Shown: positions 1 to 6,232 of the stretch, piece after piece
Numbering within the stretch: the stretch's first letter is position 1
Layout of the letters: each line of letters opens with the position of its first letter
Source: Desulfobacterales bacterium
GTDB lineage: Bacteria; Desulfobacterota; Desulfobacteria; Desulfobacterales; UBA11574
Direction of reading: 5' to 3'
Length of the DNA: 17,151 nt
NCBI GenBank assembly: GCA_012974475.1
Contig: JAAXQD010000251.1
Location: forward strand, 1 to 17,151
Translations under genes and position numbers: made by a program
Notes under the pieces: generated by a model
Seen by the model: only the letters and a program-made list of their open reading frames with translations
The model's database searches: none
Told to the model about the DNA's origin: nothing

Positions 1-2
1 AC

Positions 3-83
3 CTGGGAAAAGCGAATGCAACCGGCCTTCTGACCCAGGTCAAAAGCACCTTGAAAGAGATTATGCAACGTGTTAATAATTAA
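3..83 (+). CDS. C-terminal tail of an upstream gene (possibly mfd), 5' truncated
   Basis: One plus-strand frame stays open from the window edge and ends at a TAA at 81-83, giving about 26 residues (start LGKANATGLLTQ, end IMQRVNN). It looks like an amphipathic C-terminal helix. The other two frames also stop within this stretch, so the frame choice rests on residue character and on the tight junction with the next gene. From memory, mfd (transcription-repair coupling factor) often precedes a PpiC/SurA gene pair in related genomes, and the tail would suit the end of Mfd. Too little sequence is present to confirm a family, so the identity is an inference from context. Confidence 0.4.
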   Translation: MGKANATGLLTQVKSTLKEIMQRVNN

Positions 84-115
84 AAAAAAAATTGGGAATT
101 TACGAGGTAACATCA

Positions 116-145
116 ATGACATTGAAAACCGCCGAATCCCGATGA
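116..145 (+). CDS. Possible 9-codon leader ORF coupled to the downstream lipoprotein
   Basis: An ATG at 116 is preceded by a strong Shine-Dalgarno (GAGGT at 104-108, 7 nt spacing). It opens a reading frame of nine codons, MTLKTAESR, ending in TGA at 143-145. That stop overlaps the ATG at 142 of the lipoprotein gene as ATGA, the classic arrangement for translational coupling. The lipoprotein ATG has no good Shine-Dalgarno of its own, which fits re-initiation. The ORF is so short that chance cannot be excluded. The alternative is that a sequencing or real frameshift hides a longer N-terminus of the lipoprotein. Confidence 0.25.
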   Translation: MTLKTAESR

Positions 146-840
146 TAAGATGTTCTATCAAGCTGATTGTTCCAATCAGCTTTTTATTGATTGTTTTTTC
201 GTTTTCAGGGTGTTCGAATTCCGAACAAAAGCAAAGTGAAGAATATTTTATCACGGTGGGCGGCCGGGGAATTGCCGTTTCCGATTTCAACACGGCGTTT
301 GAAATAGCAAAAACCGCTTATTCTTACCCGAGTGTGCGGCAGCCCGGAACCCTCAGAGAAGCTCGATTGCGATTTATTCAACAGATGATCGAGGAAATGC
401 TCGTTCTTGAAAGGGCTAAAGAGCTCGGCATCGAGATTACGAGAATGGAAGTCGAACAGGCTGCTGAAAACATAAAAGGAGATTATCCCGACACCGTATT
501 CCAGCAAATGTTGCTTGAATATGCAGTACCGTACCCTACTTGGGAAAAGAGATTGGAGACCCGCTTGCTAATGGAGAAGGTTATTGCCGAAGAGTTGGGG
601 GATCAGATTGAAATAACACCCGATGATATGGCGAAATATGATGAAGAACGTTCAAAAGAACATGGTATAACCTCTGAGGTAGAAGCGGGATCTAAAGGGA
701 CCGATGAAATCATCATAAAGAATTTACGCCGAAAAAAGATGGAAAAAGCCTATTCATCGTGGATCAATAAACTTAAAAAAATATATCCCGTTGAAATAAA
801 CAAAGAACTATGGGGAAAAATCGACGGGCTTGTAAAATAA
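142..840 (+). CDS. SurA N-domain-type lipoprotein lacking a PPIase domain
   Basis: This is a predicted 232-residue lipoprotein, probably a periplasmic chaperone for outer-membrane or exported proteins. I place the start at ATG 142 because it gives a clean lipoprotein signal: basic n-region (MIRCSIK), hydrophobic core at residues 8-21 and a lipobox FSGC with the acylated Cys at 24. An in-frame GTG at 70 would add 24 residues and overlap the upstream gene. Residues about 35-160 resemble the SurA N-terminal helical domain: a strand motif (FITVGGRGIAVSDF), then helices with RFIQQMIEEMLVLERAKELG and a later ITPDDMAKY. In SurA-family proteins a parvulin domain follows that point. Here only a roughly 30-residue polar linker is present before the closing helix (RRKKMEKAYSSWINKLKK). 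It is 15 bp upstream of the surA-like gene, suggesting joint expression. Function is inferred from the fold pattern. Confidence 0.85.
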   Translation: MIRCSIKLIVPISFLLIVFSFSGCSNSEQKQSEEYFITVGGRGIAVSDFNTAFEIAKTAYSYPSVRQPGTLREARLRFIQQMIEEMLVLERAKELGIEITRMEVEQAAENIKGDYPDTVFQQMLLEYAVPYPTWEKRLETRLLMEKVIAEELGDQIEITPDDMAKYDEERSKEHGITSEVEAGSKGTDEIIIKNLRRKKMEKAYSSWINKLKKIYPVEINKELWGKIDGLVK

Positions 841-855
841 TGCATGGTTTCTTGA

Positions 856-1851
856 ATGAAGTTCAGACTAGTAATAACTAATTTAATGATGTGTGCTGTA
901 TTTTTTTGCGTGGTGGGTTCTCCTCTTGTGATACAATCACACGGTGCTGAAATCGTCGATCGAATTGTTGCTGTGGTCAATGATGATATCATTACGCTTT
1001 TTGAACTCAATCGAGCGATTAAGCCCTATGAAGATAAAATCCATGCCCTTGGATATTCCGAGGAAAAAGAACGAAGGATGCTCTTTAAAGTACGTGAGGG
1101 TGTGCTCAACCAGCTTATTGACAAGAAAATCGAAGATCAGCAGATAAAACGATCAAATATTAAAATCAGCGAAGAACAGATTGATCAAACGATTGAGCGA
1201 ATTAAAGAAAAAAATTTCTTTACCGATGAAGATCTCAGACTTGCATTGGCCAAAGACGGCTTAACCATGGAGGCCTATCGAAATAAGATCAAAGAAGAAA
1301 TACTCAGGACAAGACTCATCAGCCTTGAAGTAAAATCGAAGATCGTGATTACCGAGGAAGACATTGCGGCCTATTATGAAAAGCACCTGGATATGTATGG
1401 TGGGAAACAAAAATACCACCTTCGCAATATCCTGATAATAATCCCTACCTTTGCTGATGAGAACGAAAAACTTGAGATTCGAGCGAAAATAGACGAGATC
1501 TTAAATGAATTGAATGCCGGGGAATCTTTTGAAACCATGGCGAGGGATTATTCAGAATCATCAACGGCTCCTGAAGGAGGAGATTTGGGTCTGTTCGAGC
1601 TCGATTCCCTATCGCCACAGCTCCAAAAGACCATCAAAGGAATGAAGTCCGGAGAGTTCACGCCCGTACTCGAGACAGATCAGGGATATCAGATCTTTTT
1701 TCTCCAGGAGATTTTAAAGACTCCTGGAAAGTCTTTAGAGGACGTCTCTCCCGAGATTCAAAGAATCCTGTTCGAGGAAAATGCTGATAAGAAATATCAG
1801 GAGTGGATTGAGGGTTTGCGCAAACAGTCCGCAATTAAAATCATCCAATAG
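856..1851 (+). CDS. surA: SurA-like periplasmic chaperone with one parvulin (PpiC) domain
   Basis: A 331-residue periplasmic chaperone of the SurA family, which escorts unfolded outer-membrane proteins to the BAM machinery. An N-terminal signal peptide (hydrophobic core about residues 4-25, likely cleavage after SHGA at 31) precedes the family hallmark DRIVAVVNDDIIT (35-47). The SurA N-domain spans about 32-170. A single parvulin-type domain covers about 186-287, with ESFETMARDYSES and PEGGDLGLF motifs. A C-terminal helix follows (KKYQEWIEGLRKQ). E. coli SurA has two parvulin domains and 428 residues, so this is a shorter single-domain form. The two conserved active-site histidines (HIL and GYH/GWH motifs) are replaced by Asn191 and Gln279, so catalytic prolyl isomerase activity is doubtful. 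The codon just before ATG 856 is a stop, which fixes this as the first ATG. It is likely co-transcribed with the preceding lipoprotein. Confidence 0.92.
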   Translation: MKFRLVITNLMMCAVFFCVVGSPLVIQSHGAEIVDRIVAVVNDDIITLFELNRAIKPYEDKIHALGYSEEKERRMLFKVREGVLNQLIDKKIEDQQIKRSNIKISEEQIDQTIERIKEKNFFTDEDLRLALAKDGLTMEAYRNKIKEEILRTRLISLEVKSKIVITEEDIAAYYEKHLDMYGGKQKYHLRNILIIIPTFADENEKLEIRAKIDEILNELNAGESFETMARDYSESSTAPEGGDLGLFELDSLSPQLQKTIKGMKSGEFTPVLETDQGYQIFFLQEILKTPGKSLEDVSPEIQRILFEENADKKYQEWIEGLRKQSAIKIIQ

Positions 1852-1888
1852 TCCACTTCGGCGGAGGACATTCGCTAGGTTGTGAAAT

Positions 1889-3241
1889 ATGATAAATGAT
1901 CCTGACAAAATACTGGTTGAAAGCGTAAAAAGGCTTCTGAGACGGGATGCGACAACCCGCCTGCGCAAAATTGTGAAAAAAACGCACGCTGCAGACCTGT
2001 CTTTGGTGTTTCATTCTTTGTCAATTCCCAATCAGGGGAGACTCTTTAACCTGATCGATGACATAGAGATAAAGGGTGAAGTTTTCAGCAATGTCGGTGA
2101 GGATACTGTTCTGAATCTTATTGAAGATTTGAACTTGGACGATGTGGTCGAGATTCTTGATCTCATGCCAAAGGATGACGTCGCAGACCTGTTGGGGCGG
2201 CTGCCTGTTGAGAAGTCTGATGTTATCCTTGAGATGATGAAAAAAGAAGGTTCCGAAGAGGTGGAAGGCCTTCTTCATTACGGTGATGATACAGCGGGCG
2301 GTATAATGGTTCCTGACTTCATCGCCCTTCGGGAGGATACAACCGCCAGGGCGGCCATCGAATCCCTTCAGGAAGAGCATCTGGACGTGGAGATGCCGTT
2401 TTATCTTTATGTGGTGGATGCAAACGGGAAATTGATCGGTGTCAGTTCTTTAAGACAGCTGGTGGTGGTTCCGCCCAACACGCCCCTTAAGGATTTCATG
2501 ACAACGGACGTTTTTGCGGTTAAAACGGATATGGATCAGGAAGAAGTGGCCAAAATAGTCGCCCGTTACGACATCCTCGCGGTACCGGTGGTGGATGACA
2601 CCAACCAACTGGTGGGTATTGTTACGGTGGATGATGTTATCGATATCATCAGGGAAGAGGCTACGGAAGATATTTTGAAAATGGCCGGTGCCGGTGGGGA
2701 TTTCGTTGAAACCAAATCCATATTCAAAAATATCAAAATGCGCATGCCGTGGCTGTTCGCGAGCTGTGTCGGCGGAATTATTGCATCCTTCATTATCGGT
2801 TATTTTCAGGAGAGTTTGAGTAAGCTGGCCTATCTGGCGGCATTTATTCCTGTTATCATGGGAATGGGTGGCAACATCGGCGTTCAATCCGCCACAATCA
2901 CAGTTCGGGGTCTTGCCACTGGACGTCTCAATATCCGTGATATCTGGTCGGTGGTTTCCAAACAGCTTATGGTGGGACTGATACTGGGTCTTCTTTACGG
3001 CACTGTTGTCGGTTTAGTGGCTCAGTTGAAATACAGTCGTGAACTGTTTGCGCTATCCGTGGGGATTGCTGTGCTCTGTTCCATGACGATGGCGGCCCTC
3101 GCGGGATCTCTGGTGCCGATGACTCTGGCGAAAATAAATATCGACCCCGCCATCGCGTCAGGCCCTTTTGTCACCACAGCTATCGACATTATCAGTGTAA
3201 CGTTGTATTTTATCATCGCTACAACACTCCTTGGTATATGA
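1889..3241 (+). CDS. mgtE: Magnesium transporter/channel MgtE
   Basis: A 450-residue inner-membrane Mg2+ channel of the MgtE family, the same length as the Thermus thermophilus protein from memory. The cytoplasmic MgtE_N superhelical domain covers about residues 20-130. A tandem CBS pair follows: CBS1 about 138-195 (begins GGIMVPDFIALRED) and CBS2 about 204-262 (MTTDVFAVKT, then LVGIVTVDDVIDII). In the family the N-domain and CBS pair bind Mg2+ and gate the pore. A connecting helix leads to five membrane segments from about 286 to 450, including the signature IPVIMGMGGNIGVQ (320-333) and DPAIASGPFVTT (419-430). Asp433 in the last segment sits where the family's ion-selecting pore Asp lies. 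A Shine-Dalgarno-like AGGT at 1877-1880 supports the start. It lies 37 bp after surA and 4 bp before recO. No sign of truncation. Confidence 0.97.
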   Translation: MINDPDKILVESVKRLLRRDATTRLRKIVKKTHAADLSLVFHSLSIPNQGRLFNLIDDIEIKGEVFSNVGEDTVLNLIEDLNLDDVVEILDLMPKDDVADLLGRLPVEKSDVILEMMKKEGSEEVEGLLHYGDDTAGGIMVPDFIALREDTTARAAIESLQEEHLDVEMPFYLYVVDANGKLIGVSSLRQLVVVPPNTPLKDFMTTDVFAVKTDMDQEEVAKIVARYDILAVPVVDDTNQLVGIVTVDDVIDIIREEATEDILKMAGAGGDFVETKSIFKNIKMRMPWLFASCVGGIIASFIIGYFQESLSKLAYLAAFIPVIMGMGGNIGVQSATITVRGLATGRLNIRDIWSVVSKQLMVGLILGLLYGTVVGLVAQLKYSRELFALSVGIAVLCSMTMAALAGSLVPMTLAKINIDPAIASGPFVTTAIDIISVTLYFIIATTLLGI

Positions 3242-3245
3242 ATAG

Positions 3246-4010
3246 ATGTCAAGTTTTTCCACGCCTGCTATCGTTCTGCGACGGATCGATTTTGGTGACT
3301 ATGATCTCATCATTACATTTTTTTCGTTAAGCAAAGGCAAAATCTCGGCGATTGCAAAATCTGCAAAAAAAAGCACGAAACGATTTGCAGGTGTCCTGGA
3401 ATTATTTTCTGAATTAAACATTGTATACGGTACGGGGCGGAAAAAGGGACTTCCGATTTTACAGGAAGCAACGTTGACACATCCTTTTTCTAATATTAGA
3501 TCCAGCATAGTAAAGACCGCCTATGCCAGTTATTGGGCTGAACTGCTCAACGAATGGATGGAACCCGGCCAACAGCAAGCCCGGCTATACCAACTGCTTC
3601 AATACGTTCTTAGAGAACTCCATATCGCTCGGACATCCGAAGCGGCACTCTCCATCCTGTTCCAGATGCGGTTTATGAGAATCGCCGGCCTTGTTCCTAA
3701 TTTAAGGCGCTGCAGTGTCTGTGGGATTGAAATGGAGAAGATGCAGAATTCCAGAGTGCGCTTTAACCTTGTAAAGGGAGGCATCGCATGTGACCGATGT
3801 GTTTCCGGAATTTCGGGGAAAATTCTTTTTTCAAAAGGGACCATCAAACAGCTTTTGTGGATCGAAAGAGGGGATTTAAACACGGCGGCACGGATCAGAT
3901 TTACTTCTCGGGCTTTGAAGGAAGGACTGGAGTTCCTGGAGGCGTTTGTACCGTATCATTTGGGAAAAGAACCCCGGAGTTTAAAATTTTTACGACAGAT
4001 TAGACAATGA
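3246..4010 (+). CDS. recO: DNA repair protein RecO
   Basis: RecO, 254 residues, acts in the RecFOR pathway: it binds SSB-coated single-stranded DNA and, with RecR, helps load RecA at gaps. The N-terminal OB-fold lies at about residues 1-80 (AIVLRRIDFGDYDLIITFFSLSKGK style start, typical of the family). A helical domain follows. A zinc-finger-like cluster is visible as C156-x2-C159 and C182-x2-C185 (RRCSVCG and ACDRC). E. coli RecO lacks these cysteines, but many bacterial RecO proteins have them. Length is normal for the family. The gene starts 4 bp after mgtE and is followed 4 bp later by the GHMP kinase, so the three are probably translated from one message. There is no strong Shine-Dalgarno in front, which fits coupling to mgtE. 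Confidence 0.95.
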   Translation: MSSFSTPAIVLRRIDFGDYDLIITFFSLSKGKISAIAKSAKKSTKRFAGVLELFSELNIVYGTGRKKGLPILQEATLTHPFSNIRSSIVKTAYASYWAELLNEWMEPGQQQARLYQLLQYVLRELHIARTSEAALSILFQMRFMRIAGLVPNLRRCSVCGIEMEKMQNSRVRFNLVKGGIACDRCVSGISGKILFSKGTIKQLLWIERGDLNTAARIRFTSRALKEGLEFLEAFVPYHLGKEPRSLKFLRQIRQ

Positions 4011-4014
4011 TAGG

Positions 4015-5103
4015 ATGCCGGATGCAAAAACGAAGGCGTGCCGGTTTAATGACATGACTGAATCCATCAGAAAGGCATTGATAAAATCTCCTGCTGAGGC
4101 CTCGGCACCGTGCAGAATCGACATGGGCGGCACCCTGGATATCAGCACCTTTTATTATCCCCTTCGCCATCTTTCTCCGTGTACCGTTAACATTGCTTTG
4201 GACTTAAGGACACGTGTAAAACTTTTACCCTATGATACCGGTCAAATAAAAATTTCTTCAAAGGGGTTTAGAAGTGCCGAATATCCCCTTGACCAAGCGC
4301 CCTTTGATCATCCACTTGGACTCATGTTTGCCATCGGGGTCTATTTCAGAGCTTCAGGTGTTCATATCCATATTGAATCATCATCGCCGCCACGCAGTGG
4401 TTTAGGGGGATCTTCCGCGGCTGCGGTGGCGCTTATTAAGGCATTTTCAAAGGTTTTGGAGGAGATGGGGCAAGGTCCCTTGTCCAGAAAGAATATCGCT
4501 TTACTTGCGCAGAAACTTGAAGCGAGTGTAGCGGGCGTGCCGTGCGGCCTTCAGGATCAGTTGGCCGCTGCCTATGGCGGCGCCAACATATGGTACTGGC
4601 CGGCAAACGATAAAGATCCGTTTTTCAGGAAAAAAACCATTATCAGGAAACAACATTTGCGAGAATTTGAACAGCACCTCTTGCTGGGCTACTGCGGTGT
4701 TCCGCATGAATCGAAGAACGTTAATCGAAAATGGGTCCAACAGTTTCTTTCAGGAAAGTATCGTAGACATTGGACGGAAATTGTAGTATGTACCCAAAAG
4801 TTCGCCCGCGTTCTGATGGAGCGAGATATCGAAGATGCATGTAAATTGATGAACCAGGAGACCGCCATCAGGAAGGAGATGACACCTGAAGTGCTGGATG
4901 AGATCGGTACAGCACTTGTTGAATCCGCCTTGGAAAACGGCTGCGGTGCAAGATTTACAGGGGCTGGCGGCGGCGGATGCATATGGGCGCTGGGTCCGGT
5001 CGAGGAAGTTGACAAATTAAAAGGTGCATGGGAAAGCATTCTTAAAACAAGAAAAGGCGCCTGTCTGCTTGATGCAAAGATCGATTCAAAAGGGCTCTTA
5101 TAG
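4015..5103 (+). CDS. GHMP-family sugar kinase (HddA/fucokinase-like)
   Basis: A 362-residue soluble kinase of the GHMP superfamily, which phosphorylates small molecules with ATP. All three family motifs are present: motif 1 AP.RIDMGGTLD (31-42), the ATP-binding glycine-rich motif 2 PPRSGLGGSSAAA (125-137) and motif 3 GARFTGAGGGGC (311-322). The stretch CGLQDQLAAAYGGAN (177-191), with probable catalytic Asp181, is the pattern I associate with the D-glycero-D-manno-heptose-7-phosphate kinase (HddA) and fucokinase branch rather than homoserine or mevalonate kinases. A sugar or sugar-phosphate substrate is therefore the best guess, but the exact one cannot be read from the sequence. ATG 4015, 4 bp after recO, is used as start; ATG 4054 (residue 14) is a possible alternative because the first residues are not conserved-looking. 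No sugar-nucleotide gene is adjacent, which is odd for this branch. Confidence 0.88.
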   Translation: MPDAKTKACRFNDMTESIRKALIKSPAEASAPCRIDMGGTLDISTFYYPLRHLSPCTVNIALDLRTRVKLLPYDTGQIKISSKGFRSAEYPLDQAPFDHPLGLMFAIGVYFRASGVHIHIESSSPPRSGLGGSSAAAVALIKAFSKVLEEMGQGPLSRKNIALLAQKLEASVAGVPCGLQDQLAAAYGGANIWYWPANDKDPFFRKKTIIRKQHLREFEQHLLLGYCGVPHESKNVNRKWVQQFLSGKYRRHWTEIVVCTQKFARVLMERDIEDACKLMNQETAIRKEMTPEVLDEIGTALVESALENGCGARFTGAGGGGCIWALGPVEEVDKLKGAWESILKTRKGACLLDAKIDSKGLL

Positions 5104-5266
5104 ATTTGCTGATTTTACGGCACACGTTTATTTATCCCCATTGAGAGAAAACACTCAGACGGTGACTCGACGGAAAACCCGATCACCTGAATACTTTTGG
5201 CTCGATGTCTCATAAAATCAGATTGATCGTTATTTATTATTCTTTAATGGAAGAAAGGAAAGAAAA
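5104..5266 (+). other. Intergenic gap with a weak hairpin and the glyQ ribosome-binding site
   Basis: This gap between the kinase and glyQ contains an imperfect hairpin at 5161-5187: GGTGA, a bulged C, then TCG pairs with CGATCACC across a 10-nt loop. The nearest T-tract is only four T's several bases further on, so it would be a poor intrinsic terminator. Just before glyQ, AGGA at 5256-5259 lies 7 nt from the ATG and is a good Shine-Dalgarno. I found no convincing -35/-10 pair, although the gap size would allow a separate glyQS promoter. No riboswitch or T-box pattern was recognised. Confidence 0.4.
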
Positions 5267-6142
5267 ATGAATTTTCAGGATGTAATCATGTCGCTGGAGA
5301 AATTCTGGGCACAAAAGGGGTGTGTCATCGCCCAACCGTATGACATAGAAGTCGGTGCCGGGACGTTTCATCCAACCACCCTGCTCAGGGCACTTGGACC
5401 TGAGCCCTGGAAGGTCGCGTATGTGCAGCCTTCCAGACGGCCGACGGACGGTCGATACGGTGAAAACCCGAACCGGTTGCAGCATTACTATCAGTATCAG
5501 GTAATACTGAAACCTTCTCCCTATGATGTTCAGAAACAGTATCTGGACAGCCTAAAGGTGCTCGGTGTTGATCCTCTTGAACATGACATACGGTTTGTGG
5601 AGGATGACTGGGAGTCTCCCACGCTCGGGGCGTCCGGTCTCGGATGGGAGGTCTGGCTGGATGGAATGGAAATCACGCAATTTACCTATTTTCAACTGGC
5701 CGGCAGTGTCGAACTGTTTCCCATCTCCGTCGAACTTACGTATGGGCTGGAGCGAATCGCCATGTATCTGCAAGGCGTCGACAATGTGTTTGATCTGAAA
5801 TGGACCGATGATGTTACCTACGGACATATGCATCACCAGCAGGAAGTGGAGCAGTCAACGTACAATTTTGAGAAATCTGATGTCGGTATGCTGCTTGACC
5901 TGTTCAATAAATATGAGGCTGAAGCCGGGAAGTTAATTAAAGACGGATGGGTTCTTCCCGCGTATGAATATACGTTGAAATGCTCGCATAATTTTAATCT
6001 TCTGGATGCTCGCGGTGCCATCAGCGTGATGGAGAGAACCAGCTATATCGGACGCATCAGGAATCTCGCCAGAGCCTGTGCAGAGGGATATGTGAAGCAG
6101 AGAGAAGAGATGGGATATCCGCTGTTGAAAAAAGAGAAATGA
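5267..6142 (+). CDS. glyQ: Glycyl-tRNA synthetase alpha subunit
   Basis: GlyQ, 291 residues (E. coli 303), is the catalytic alpha subunit of the bacterial alpha2beta2 glycyl-tRNA synthetase, which charges tRNA-Gly. It is a class II synthetase. Visible signatures are TFHPTTLLRALGP (33-45), YVQPSRRPTDGRYGENPNR (52-70, the class II motif 2 region binding ATP), DWESPTLGASGLGWEVW (114-130), EITQFTYFQ (135-143) and the motif-3-like ELTYGLERIAMYL (156-168). All are intact and full length. The start is fixed by the good Shine-Dalgarno AGGA at 5256-5259 and by the family-typical opening MNFQDVIMSLEKFW. It is followed 90 bp later by the beta subunit, the usual order. Confidence 0.98.
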   Translation: MNFQDVIMSLEKFWAQKGCVIAQPYDIEVGAGTFHPTTLLRALGPEPWKVAYVQPSRRPTDGRYGENPNRLQHYYQYQVILKPSPYDVQKQYLDSLKVLGVDPLEHDIRFVEDDWESPTLGASGLGWEVWLDGMEITQFTYFQLAGSVELFPISVELTYGLERIAMYLQGVDNVFDLKWTDDVTYGHMHHQQEVEQSTYNFEKSDVGMLLDLFNKYEAEAGKLIKDGWVLPAYEYTLKCSHNFNLLDARGAISVMERTSYIGRIRNLARACAEGYVKQREEMGYPLLKKEK

Positions 6143-6222
6143 TATCATAGGCAGTCCCGTTAATAAAATGGTGCGGGATTCAGTGGATGATGCATGGATT
6201 CAGTACCTGATAAAATGAAAAC

Positions 6223-6227
6223 AGGAG
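6223..6227 (+). promoter_or_regulatory. Ribosome-binding site deciding the glyS start
   Basis: AGGAG lies 5 nt before ATG 6233. The upstream in-frame ATGs at 6194 and 6215 have no comparable site, so this sets the glyS start and trims 13 residues from the longest possible reading frame. Confidence 0.8.
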
Positions 6228-6232
6228 TGGAC

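Noticed and set aside
6155..6178. TCCCG...CGGGA hairpin between glyQ and glyS as a terminator or attenuator
   Set aside because: The stem is only five to seven pairs with a 14-nt loop and no T-tract follows; glyQ and glyS are expected to be co-expressed.
6176..6204. Direct repeat GGATTCAGT (6176-6184 and 6196-6204) just before glyS
   Set aside because: Nine bases repeated once with 20-bp offset is within chance expectation, and no site function is evident.
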